Shown: piece by piece, positions 1-10,172 of the stretch
Layout: the number at the start of each line of letters is the position of its first letter
Position numbering within the stretch: position 1 is the stretch's first letter
Assembly: GCF_001039355.2 (NCBI RefSeq)
Contig: NW_019774292.1
Location: 379,902 to 443,901 of the forward strand
DNA from: Lingula anatina
Taxonomy: Eukaryota; Brachiopoda; Lingulata; Lingulida; Lingulidae
Direction: 5' to 3'
Length of the DNA: 64,000 bases
Notes under the pieces: model-generated
What the model saw: the letters and a program-made list of their open reading frames with translations, nothing else
Database searches by the model: none
What the model was told of the DNA's origin: nothing
Translations under genes and position numbers: made by a program

Positions 1-92
1 CTGTGATAAGTCAGCTAAAAACTGTTCGCAAAAAAATGTGTAGTGCTTATCGATTTTCTAAAAAATGCATCCATATACAAATCATGTGTGGT

Positions 93-1737
93 GAGAGGTT
101 ATCATTTTCAAGTAAATTTTTATTTAGCAACGTAGGACAATGACTGTACTGCCAAAATGTATGGTGAAATATCATGACGATTCAAAGTAACCTGTTCTTA
201 CCAATAATTTCGCCGTCAATTTCAGCAACCCACCACCCATCTTTGGCGATTTCAATATACGCCTTGATCAGCTGCAGACTGTAAGGTCTCCATCCTTCCT
301 CTCTGACAATTCCCCAGATGTCGTCTGCATCACACATGCTTGCTTTGCGAACACGGAACCCATTTCTGTCAACCACGGCCGCCATTTTACCCACTAATGA
401 GGCCTTAAAGTCCCCTTTCGATGACCCTATCTACCTTTATCATAGCAGTCAACCTCTCTCTACTTAGTGATGAATTTAAACCGTTTTCATTCAATCATGT
501 CTCTACAATATTATGCTAATGAGTGAACTTTGATAATTATGACTGAAGTTTTTTTTTTTTTTTTGAAACAGTCGCTTTGCTTATGAAACCTAGAAAGATG
601 CACAGAAAAGGTACAGTGGAACATTAAGTAGGTCAGAGGATTACACCCTATATATACAACATACGTAACTCACGATAAGCATAGCCATATGAAATAGCGT
701 GTTATATAAGGCAAAGGCGATGGCCATGCTTATCGTTATGCAAACCCTTTCAGGCCAGTTTTACTATCTGCCTTGCTTATACTGTACATGCATAGCCTAC
801 TTTTTTCGCATGTATGCAGGTGAGTTCGTGGGACCCCCCTTTTAACCCCAAAAAGGTCTACTTTGAATCAAAGTACTTAAGTTTTCATGACATTTCTGAA
901 CTAGGATCAGTTTCTCTGTCCGAAATCCACCCCCTTCAGTCTTGCACATAACTACAGCGAATGCTTTTCGCTCTAGATAATGAGTTTTTCCAGTGATTCC
1001 ATTATTTGGATCTCTGTACATTTGGGGAAACTAGCGTGCCAACCTGTAAAATCATGCGTTAGTGCGCCAAGTCATATGACCCTGTGGTCACTCTTAGTTG
1101 GGTGAACAGTAATCAGTCACGTGGTTTTAGGTGTGTGTGGTGTAGAAATCTCGAGAGAATTTAGTAGACAAGTAGCAAGCATGCCGGTCCGTCACCTGTG
1201 TTTGGAACCGTAGATAGCATATAATGTGAGTAATTGTAAAATGTTTTTTTTACTTTAACGCATATGCTGTAGTTTGTTTCTGTTAGTTTCTGTGAGTTTA
1301 TTATTTATCGCATACTTACGTAATTTTTTTCATTTTTTCAGATTTGTACAAAAGCCCAACGTACACAAAGAACAAACGTGCCACGGTGTCCATTGTGCTA
1401 ACGAAAATGTTACAAATTGTGCTATTTATACGTCAAAAAAAGGATTGAGTCATTTTATGCTTAACGTCGTCTACAATAACATGTTATCTCTCATTAGCCA
1501 CCTAGGCCTAAAGTTTCTATTTTATGTTCACCCCAGGACACCAACAAAGCCAATAAGTTGCATCTGAAAGCATAAATGGGACGTTTTTAGATGCTCATGT
1601 ACCTGACGGTACTTTGATCAAGTATGCTCTTTTTCGTGAGCTGTTAGGAGTGCGTTCCATGTGAGGTTATTTTACTGGAAATGCATTTGACTGGGACCAG
1701 AGATTAGGGTACGGTATACGTGACTGCCCATCAAAAG
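93..1737. repeat. Left copy of a 1.6 kb segmental duplication
   Basis: Apart from the gene C first exon, this stretch holds no gene I can support. It matches 3050-4699 almost base for base, including poly-T tracts of differing length, and both copies end at a single N at the same homologous point. The plus-strand reading frame at 1274-1567 is broken in the other copy, so I do not regard it as a gene. Confidence 0.85.
202..385 (-). CDS. GNAT acetyltransferase gene C, first exon only (partial)
   Basis: This is the first coding exon of a third acetyltransferase gene; the rest lies beyond the left edge. It starts at the ATG at 385 (MAAVVDRNGFRVRKAS). An in-frame GTG three codons upstream gives a longer reading frame but is not a eukaryotic start. 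The 184-nt exon ends in phase 1 at a GTAAGA donor, exactly like the first exons of the two complete genes to the right. It encodes the first strands and helices of a GNAT fold. It is almost identical to exon 1 of gene B, as is about 1.6 kb of flanking DNA, so it is either a recent tandem duplicate or a second haplotype of gene B. Homology to gene B stops near position 93, so exon 2 is not in the window. Confidence 0.8.
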
Positions 1738-1750
1738 NTGTGCCACATTG

Positions 1751-3346
1751 TTACAAAAAGCAAAAGGACACAGATATTAAAGACATTGCATTGGACCACT
1801 TAGGAAGAGGTGGAGAATCTCCGGTCTCCAACGCATGCCCATACATTGTTTGCTTGGTCGTGTCAGCGTTGGCCTCAAGTAGTATTTGACCAGCTTGGCT
1901 AGAGTCCGGGATTGTGAGATACGCGGGCGACGTAGGCGGTAGAGGGGCAACGAGTCTTTTTAAGAGGACCAAACAGGCTTCAGCAGTCTCTCCATACAGA
2001 GGACTGACAGCGAACCCATCATTCGCAGGCATTATGGTGCCGTAACCGGCAATTTCTCCATCTTGCAGCAAAACTTTGGTCTGGGCATCTTCAATTCCAA
2101 ACCAAGTTTTGAGAACATGTTCTCTTGGAATGGCATGGAAAGAGGTGTCGTAGTCCAATATGGCTTTCCAATCAACCTCCGAATAATCTTTAATTTCATA
2201 TTTGGACTCTGCGGCTTCAGCGAGGGGAATTCTTTTGATAGTGACCATGTATTTGCCAACACCACCACGCAAAGATTTTTTATAGCCCCATTTTAGATAC
2301 ATTGGGATCACCGCTTCACTTCCGATAAGACTGATCGTTCTTCCGGCGGCCAATCTGTCTGCTTCTGCGTTTAATGCTCTAGCTGTAAAAAAGTTATTTA
2401 TTTTACTCCGAACCGATACAGCAAGCCAGTGTGTGTGACTTAAGAGTACATACATTTACACATAAAAAATGTTTGGCATTCTCCAAAAGTAATTCAAACT
2501 ACCTTTTAGTTTTTCTAATTCATATGTTATATGTCTGTTTATTGTCTATGCCCACCCAGAAAAAGCTGGTGGTCGTGTGTCCCATGGTATAGAGCCGAGC
2601 ACCTGCAGTGCCAGTGTGACAGGAATGGTCGTCTACTAGGAAGTGCAGTCCGTTTCCCATTTCTTTCAGTGCAGTTGACATTTTCTCCATTCACTGACCC
2701 CCTTGAGTCATACTTCCAGCCAACCCCAATTTGTAATAAGAGTACAGCACCCCCGTCTTCCATCAACCATTCATGTCTCATCGGCGGCTTCATGACACCT
2801 TGCTTTTTCAATTTTCAACTTAATCCATTTTATTTTATTATTTTTTTTTATTGATTGATTGATTGTAGAAAGCCATTTTCTATGTGTCGGCAGCCAGTGG
2901 CTCAACTTACCAATCCCCTTGCCTCTGTGTTTTGATTTCACTATCAAAATACCAAGGAAAGTACTTGTTTCGTTGAAACTATACAACATGACACAACCTG
3001 AAATATCAAAATACCATTGTTATGAATAGTGCGTGTGTATGTGTATGTGTGTGAGAGGTTATCATTTTCAAGTAAATTTTTATTTTAGCAACGTAGGACA
3101 ATGGCTGTACTGCCAAAATGTATGGTGAAATATCATAACGATTCAAAGTAACCTGTTCTTACCAATAATTTCGCCGTCAATTTCAGCAACCCACCACCCA
3201 TCTTTGGCGATTTCAATATACGCCTTGATCAGCTGCAGACTGTAAGGTCTCCATCCTTCCTCTCTGACAATTCCCCAGATGTCGTCTGCATCACACATGC
3301 TTGCTTTGCGAACACGGAACCCATCTCTGTCAACCACGGCCGCCAT
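1751..3346 (-). CDS. Two-domain GNAT N-acetyltransferase, gene B (3 exons)
   Basis: The exons are 3346-3163, 2997-2911 and 2382-1751; they join in frame to give 300 aa. Introns start GTAAGA or GTAAGT and end CAG. The N-terminal half is a classical GNAT domain carrying the acetyl-CoA pyrophosphate-binding motif HRGKGIARAL across the exon 2/3 junction (R-x-x-G-x-A). The C-terminal half (about residues 150-290, from DYSEVDWKAILDYD through GYGTIMPA and SPLYG) resembles the second GNAT-like domain of YitH/HolE-type acetyltransferases. Proteins of this kind transfer an acyl group from acyl-CoA to an amine; the substrate cannot be told from sequence. There is no signal peptide or membrane segment, so it is probably cytosolic. 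It lies in a same-strand tandem array with gene A and partial gene C. Assignment to the superfamily is firm; the domain subfamily is from memory of the pattern. Confidence 0.88.
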
Positions 3347-4699
3347 TTTACCCACTAATGAGGCCTTAAAGTCCCCTTTCGATGACCCTATCTACCTTTA
3401 TCATAGCAGTCAACCTCTCTCTACTTAGTGATGAATTTAAACCGTTTTCATTCAATCATGTCTTTACAATATTATGCTAATGAGTGAACTTTGATAATTA
3501 TGACTGAATTTTTTTTTTTTTTTTTTTGAAACAGTCGCTTTGCTTATGAAACCTAGAAAGATGCACAGAAAAGGTACAGTGGAACATTAAGTAGGTCAGA
3601 GGATTACACCCTATATATACAACATACGTAACTCACGATAAGCATAGCCATATGAAATAGCGTGTTATATAAGGCAAAGGCGATGGCCATGCTTATCGTT
3701 ATGCAAACCCATTCAGGCCAGTTTTATTATCTGCCTTGCTTATACATGCAGAGCCTACTTTTTCCGCATGTAGGCAGGTGAGTTCGTGGGACCCCCCTTT
3801 TGACCCCCCCAAAAGGTCTACTTTGAATTAAAGTACTTAAGTTTTCATGACATTTCTGAACTAGGATCAGTTTCTCTGTCCGAAATCCACCCCCTTCAGT
3901 CTTGCACATAACTACAGCGAATGCTTTTCGCTCTAGATAATGAGTTTTTCCAGTGATTCCATTATTTGGATCTCTGTACATTTGGGGAAACTAGCATGCC
4001 AACCTGTAAAATCATGCGTTAGTGCGCCAAGTCATATGACCCTGTGGTCACTCTTAGTTGGGTGAACAGTAATCAGTCACGTGGTTTTAGGTGTGTGTGT
4101 GGTGTAGAAATCTCGAGAGAATTTAGTAGACAAGTAGCAAGCATGCCGGTCCGTCACCTGTGTTTGGAACCGTAGATAGCATATAATGTGAGTAATTGTA
4201 AAATGTTTTTTTTTTACTTTAACGCATATGCTGTAGTTTGTTTCTGTTAGTTTCTGTGAGTTTATTATTTATCGCATACTTACGTAATTTTTTTTCATTT
4301 TTTTAGATTTGTACAAAAGCCCAACGTACACAAAGAACAAACGTGCCACGGTGTCCATTGTGCTAACGAAAATGTTACAAATTGTTCTATTTATACGTCA
4401 ATAAAGGATTGAGTCATTTTATGCTTAACGTCGTCTACAATAACATGTTATCTCTCATTAGCCACCTAGGCCTAAAGTTTCTATTTTATGTTCACCCCAG
4501 GACACCAACAAAGCCAATAAGTTGCATCTGAAAGCATAAATGGGACGTTTTTAGATGCTCATGTACCTGACGGTACTTTGATCAAGTATGCTCTTTTTCG
4601 TGAGCTGTTAGGAGTGCGTTCCATGTGAGGTTATTTTACTGGAAATGCATTTGACTGGGACCAGAGATAAGGGTACGGTATACGTGACTGCCCATCACA
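3050..4699. repeat. Right copy of the 1.6 kb segmental duplication
   Basis: This is the counterpart of 93-1737 and contains gene B exon 1 plus its upstream intergenic DNA. Small differences are scattered through it (for example a GT dinucleotide gain near 4090 and changed homopolymer lengths), as expected of alleles or of a very recent tandem copy. Confidence 0.85.
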
Positions 4700-4803
4700 N
4701 TACGTCGGTGATATAGCTTTACAAATCACTGAGAACCGAACTGCGCACCACAGCTGACTCTCAGTGTCTCCAACATGTACACATGACAACGGAGGCCATA
4801 GTG

Positions 4804-6013
4804 TTACAAAAAGCAAAAGGACACAGATATTAAAGACATTGCATTGGACCACTTAGGAAGAGGTGGAGAATTTCCGGTCTCCAGCACATACCCATACACC
4901 GTTTGCTTGGCCGTGTTAACATTGGCTGCAAGTAGTGTTTGACCAGCTTGGCTAGAGTCCGGGATTGTGAGATACACGGGCGACGCAGGCGGTAGAGGGG
5001 CAACAAGCCTCTTTAACAGGACCAAACAGGCTTCGGGAGTATCTCCATACAGAGGACTGACGGCGAATCCATCATTTGCAGGCATTATGGTGCCGTAACC
5101 GGCAATTTTTCCGTCTAGCAGCAAAACTTTGGTCTGGGAATGTTCGATTCTAAACCATATTCTGAGAACACGTTCCCTGGGAATGACATGGAAAGTGGTG
5201 TCGTAGTCCAATATGGCTTTCCAATCAACCTCCGAATAATCTTTTATTTCATATTTGAACTCTGCGGCTTCAGCCACTGGAATGTTCTTGATAGTGACCA
5301 CGTTCTTGCCCACACCACTGCGCATAGACTTTTTGTAGCCCCATTTGAGATACATTGGTGTTATCGCTTCATTTGCCACCAAAACGATCGCTCTGTCGGC
5401 GGCCAATGTGTCTGCTTCCGCCTTTAATGCTCTAGCTGTGAAAAAAATTAATTACTTCATATAACGTTTGACTCGATGTGGTTTGCCTGGGGTTATGAAT
5501 TGTATATAAGAACATTCATTTATACAGGGTACATGCAAACAGTCAAATTATTTAACATTCTTCAAAAGTAATTCAAACTGTCTTTTGATCTTTCTAATAC
5601 ACATGGTATGTGTTTATTGTCTTTGTCCACGGAGATAACTGAGTCTCCTTTGGTTTAGAGACGGGTTACAGGATTGGCAGTCCGCCAGGAAGCGTAGTGA
5701 GTTTACCATTTTCTTGAGCCAGTACAGTTGACATTTTCTCCATTTACTGACCCCTATACTTCCGACCAACCCCAAACTGCACCAAGAGTATGGTACGCCG
5801 GACTTCCACTCTACGACTACCATTCCTGTCTCAACGGAGGCTCTTTTTTACATTTTAAAGCATTTTTACGTGTGTGTTAGCAGCCAACAGCTTAACTTAC
5901 CAATCCCCTTGCCTCTGTGTTCTGGTTTCACTATCAGATAGCCAAGGAAAGTGTGGGTTTCATTGAAGATATACACCATGACACAGCCTAAAACATCAAA
6001 ACAGTATCGTTAT

Positions 6014-6096
<83 letters not shown>

Positions 6097-6905
6097 AAGA
6101 GAGGGTATCTATGTTACAACGTATCCTGATTTCTTCAAAATAATTAGAGTAGATCTAATTTTTTTTTACGTCTATTCAAACTTTTGCAAAACGGCAGAGG
6201 AAGCGATCGAGATATTACCCTAGGAAATCCATTTATATCGTACTTTCAATACTTTTAAGTATTAAAATTCCTAACCAATGCACAGCATCACTTAAACTCC
6301 ACTTAATTCATTCAACAAAATCGCACCCAAACTGCATAGCACCCATCAAAATCCTAACAAAGCGAGAGGCCCACGAGTCTCTAGCTTAGTAGGCCAAGAA
6401 GGGTTACTCTCATAAAGCTGAATTATCTAGATCATCACAAGCGAGACACATGTAAGAGACTAGCCCAGTAGGTCAAAAAGGGTTACTCTCATAAAGCCGA
6501 GACACGTACCTTTGCTGAATTCTCTAGATCATCATAAGCGAGACACTTGAGAGTGATTCCACATTTTAAAGCGGAGAAGGCTCCCTGTCAAAAAGGCGAG
6601 ACACCAAAAACCAAGGAATTATATAGGACGTCAAAGCTCAAACCATCACTACAAAAAGAGACCAAAGAACAACTCTTGCTTATATATAGGAACCCCTTTA
6701 TTTTCTATCCTAGCTTTATACCTATGATTTTGCCGTCTTTTTCAGCAACCCACCAGCCATCCTTGGCAATTTCCATATACGCTCTAATCAGTTGTAGATT
6801 GTTAGGTCTCCATCCTTCCTCTCTGACAATCCCCCAGATGTCGTCTGCGTCGCGCAAGCTTGCCTTACGAACACGGAACCCATCTCTGTCGACCACAGCC
6901 GCCAT
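4804..6905 (-). CDS. Two-domain GNAT N-acetyltransferase, gene A (3 exons)
   Basis: The exons are 6905-6722, 5987-5901 and 5435-4804; they join in frame to give 300 aa, the same exon phases and length as gene B. The start ATG is at 6905 (MAAVVDRDGFRVRKASLRD). Motif A of the GNAT fold is read as PEHRGKGIARAL across the exon 2/3 junction. The second domain runs from DYSEVDWKAILDYD to the end, with conserved GYGTIMPANDGF and SPLYGDT segments typical of YitH-like C-terminal domains. The first intron is much longer than in gene B (735 versus 165 nt) and contains the GT/GA microsatellite. Its donor, GTATAA, is weaker than in the sister gene. Both proteins end in the same hydrophobic tail, SLISVSFCFL. 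Gene A is the most diverged member of the array. Confidence 0.88.
6015..6092 (+). repeat. (GT)n then (GA)n compound microsatellite
   Basis: A GT run of about 45 bases is followed directly by a GA run of about 30 bases. It sits in intron 1 of GNAT gene A, about 30 bp upstream of the exon 2 acceptor on the transcribed (minus) strand, so its length could affect the branch point or polypyrimidine region. Confidence 0.95.
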
Positions 6906-7521
6906 TTTACCCGTTAAGTACGTTTGTTTCCCTTCCGATGGCCTGCATTTGCTTTAGACTGTAATCGACACTCAGCTACTTTTTTAACGAATTAAACTAT
7001 TTACATTCGTTTACGTCTGTCCAATATTATGCTTATTAATAAACTTTGATAATTATGAATAATGTTTTGAAACAATCACTTTGTTTTTTAGATTAAACTC
7101 GGAACGAATCATGTTCAGCAGGGTTTAGTTTACAGGTCAGAGTGCAGAGTTCAGCATGTGCCGTCACTTACGATAAGGGTTCCGATATAACGCTAAGCAT
7201 TGCCACATGCTAAGTAGCATTTTATTTAACCCAAAGGTCAAGATCATGTTTATCGTTATGCAAACCCTCTCAGGACAGTTATTCCATTTGACTTACGGTA
7301 AAACAAAAGGGGTAAAAGTCATTTTCAGTTTGATGGTATACTATCTGGGTTTGAAAATGTCCTCAAGTAACATTCTGTATGTCCACATATATTGGGCAGC
7401 TTCTCACCTTTTATTCAAACTTTTTAAACTATAAAAATCCACCGATAAATAAGTCTGATATCGTTGATGTTTCCTTCAAACATGCACAGGCGGTTTAATT
7501 GACTGGCCAGTCGTGTTTAGG
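6906..7521. other. Upstream region of GNAT gene A, no gene seen
   Basis: This AT-rich stretch lies 5' of gene A. The plus-strand reading frame at 7207-7434 shows no recognisable protein. Parts resemble the DNA upstream of gene B exon 1 in diverged form, as expected for an older array unit. Confidence 0.6.
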
Positions 7522-7524
7522 TTA

Positions 7525-7761
7525 GACTGCCTTCCCATAGATTTAGATCGATCCATCTGGATTGACCTAACTCCCTGGGGGTTTACGCTAAACTCTCTCT
7601 CTCTCTCTCTCATTTTTGCTGTCAGTCGAGCGCGCACGGAAGTTAATTACCCCTTACAGCTTTTAGTAGGCGGGACAGACATTTCAGCCGACTTAGCCGA
7701 CAGCCATCCAGTGAGACTCCCCACGGAGATAGATCGATCTAAAATCTGTGGGAATGGGGTC
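7525..7761. mobile_element. MITE with 16-bp terminal inverted repeats and TTA target duplication (Harbinger-like)
   Basis: The left end reads GACTGCCTTCCCATAG. The right end, reverse complemented, reads GACCCCATTCCCACAG, and inverted homology continues inward through TAGATCGATC. TTA flanks the element on both sides (7522-7524 and 7762-7764). A 3-bp TWA target duplication with such ends is the usual signature of non-autonomous PIF/Harbinger elements. A CT microsatellite lies inside at 7595-7612. The reading frame 7513-7872 runs across the element and is not a gene. A related inverted copy lies at 23988-24184 and a more distant one near 62952. Confidence 0.75.
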
Positions 7762-7764
7762 TTA

Positions 7765-8189
7765 GATTATTTAGTTAGAAATGGTATGAAACGTCGAACA
7801 CAAGTACAGAGACGAGTCAGGCAAGGATTCGTCAGTAGAAAATATGCTTTTTTTCGAGGAAATTCGATATAAATTACGGGAAAATAAGATCAAACGTTCG
7901 ATAAGTTTTGAGCAAAGATTCCTGGGTGGTAAAACAAACCAAAGTTTCGAGTATCTGGAATATTCCGTTGAAAAATACGTTTTAAAATCGATATTTTCTC
8001 AATATCTGGCTTCTAAAAATTAAATGATTTGCAAGTCAACTAAATGCACGAAAACACAACGCGAACCACTCATAGTGGCTACTAACCATATTGATTGCAG
8101 TAGGTGAGTTGTCACACTGTCACACCTCGTAATATAACACAAACAGCCTGTTTCACTAGTTAGACCAGAAGATGATCAGAATTTTCAAA

Positions 8190-8206
<17 letters not shown>
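7765..8206. other. Intergenic, no gene seen
   Basis: This stretch runs from the end of the MITE to the AT microsatellite. I see no splice-framed coding segment in it. It ends in an A-run next to the (TA)n tract. Confidence 0.55.
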
Positions 8207-8261
<55 letters not shown>

Positions 8262-8740
8262 NNNNNNNNNNNNNNNNNNNNNNNNNNNNNNNNNNNNNNN
8301 NNNNNNNNNNNNNNNNNNNNNNNNNNNNNNNNNNNNNNNNNNNNNNNNNNNNNNNNNNNNNNNNNNNNNNNNNNNNNNNNNNNNNNNNNNNNNNNNNNNN
8401 NNNNNNNNNNNNNNNNNNNNNNNNNNNNNNNNNNNNNNNNNNNNNNNNNNNNNNNNNNNNNNNNNNNNNNNNNNNNNNNNNNNNNNNNNNNNNNNNNNNN
8501 NNNNNNNNNNNNNNNNNNNNNNNNNNNNNNNNNNNNNNNNNNNNNNNNNNNNNNNNNNNNNNNNNNNNNNNNNNNNNNNNNNNNNNNNNNNNNNNNNNNN
8601 NNNNNNNNNNNNNNNNNNNNNNNNNNNNNNNNNNNNNNNNNNNNNNNNNNNNNNNNNNNNNNNNNNNNNNNNNNNNNNNNNNNNNNNNNNNNNNNNNNNN
8701 NNNNTGTATATGTATATGTATATATATATATATGTATATG

Positions 8741-8782
<42 letters not shown>
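8207..8782. repeat. (TA)n microsatellite interrupted by a 443-base N gap (8262-8704)
   Basis: Pure TA repeats flank the N run. The right side also shows TATATG variants. All reading frames across it are artefacts of repeat plus unknown bases. The gap probably hides more of the same simple repeat, although other sequence cannot be excluded. Confidence 0.95.
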
Positions 8783-8785
<3 letters not shown>

Positions 8786-8864
8786 ACAGGCTATCGTCTT
8801 GGGACTGAATCATCAGTTTTAAGTTGATAATTTTAGTATTAACTGTAAATTGTGGACACTTACC

Positions 8865-8992
8865 GCCCTCCGAAGTACTGTCATTATACAGGTAACAGCC
8901 TTGGTTGTTAGTTTGGGTTAAATAGCCGTCAGGATTCATAACGTTAAAAAGTTGTGAAGATATGTGTTTGGCGAAGGGTATTTGTAATAACA
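8865..8992 (-). CDS. Possible isolated coding exon
   Basis: Reading right to left, the open segment QLFNVMNPDGYLTQTNNQ continues with GCYLYNDSTSEGG and then runs into a good GTAAGTG donor just left of 8865. The codons look protein-like and contain a cysteine and possible glycosylation sites. No matching acceptor keeps the frame: a stop lies immediately upstream of the leucine run, and the next exon would fall in the N gap. I do not recognise the protein. It could equally be chance. Confidence 0.25.
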
Positions 8993-8999
8993 ATTACTT

Positions 9000-9134
9000 T
9001 ATTTCCACTTCTGTAACAGATAGGCAATAAATCCATTAGACAAAAATTCCATTAGCGTAAAAGTCACATCTCATCTCTTTCGTACATTGCGTTGAGTTTT
9101 TTATCACCGAGTTTTTTATTACTCACTCACTCTC

Positions 9135-9172
<38 letters not shown>

Positions 9173-10172
9173 GTTAATATTATATTAAGCGAAATGCATA
9201 TGTGAGCGTTATAAATTTGTGTAAATACTGTGTCATCAACACTTCTGATACCGTACTTCTTTTTGAAATCTCATGATTCATTTAAAAAAAAAGAAAACAT
9301 CAAGCTAAGTACATCATACATGTAAGTAGACACAATTAACGAAATTTTAATTATACAACGCCCTAATGCCAAGTTATATTGTAATTTAACTAGCCGTTTA
9401 AAACCACAATGCATTATCTACATCACGCATGCATGCTTCGGAACATTACCCTAGTTAAGATGACATGAATCGAAGCTCCAGATATGCATACTGGGCACAT
9501 TACAGAGACAATCACCACACTGTGTGCCTCCTTGCATATTTTGATGACACCATACGTGCGTCGTTGTGCCTCTTTGTATACATGGATGACGACTTGTTTC
9601 ACATTGAATGGGCCACGACCCAACCAGCCTGGGGATTATCTCGATATACCTACCTGAACACGAGTCCAGCGACTGCGACGACACTTATCTCTTTATCTAT
9701 GCTTAGTTCAGTTGATGCTTGGCCGACAGGTGGACAATACTACCGTGCAATGGTGATGAACGCAGAATAATTCATTGACACCTTTGAGTCAAAAGAAGTA
9801 TGTTTAAAATTAATAATATGTATCTACGTTGAATCTCAGCCATGGACTCAAGTTAACAAGAGTGTTTTTACTGCCACAGTGGACCGTGTTATAGGGCGAT
9901 TCAGGTACTAAGTAAGTAGTTTCGTACATGAACGTTTACTTCGGTGGACACGGGGACACTGCGAGAGACTAACGCCCCCCACTGCCCCCTTGTAGCAATA
10001 TAGAGGAAGTTTGGACACTGGAAAAAAGGGGATGAAGGTAGAAGAGGAATTCAAAGCAGCACGTGTTTTAATTGATGTGAGCCGTTAACAATACGCACGT
10101 CCTGTACGGTTTTACACTGGGGCAGACACCAGGCGATAAGTTCAGTGATTAAGCGTGAAGACAATTTTCATC
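9000..10172. other. Upstream region of the sulfotransferase gene
   Basis: This region holds a CT microsatellite at 9121-9166 and no gene I can support. The overlapping frames at 9423-9770 show no recognisable domain. The last 250 bases become GC-richer and probably contain the 5' leader and promoter of the gene that starts at 10173, but I see no clear TATA box. Confidence 0.5.

Noticed and set aside
8160-8993. Long open frames on both strands across the N gap
   Set aside because: They consist of TA repeat and unknown bases; only the right-hand 130 bases on the minus strand could be an exon.
9465-9770. Plus-strand frame containing FVYMDDDL, resembling the DxD motif of the gene at 59726
   Set aside because: The rest of the frame shows no similarity and no membrane anchor; the match is short and likely chance.
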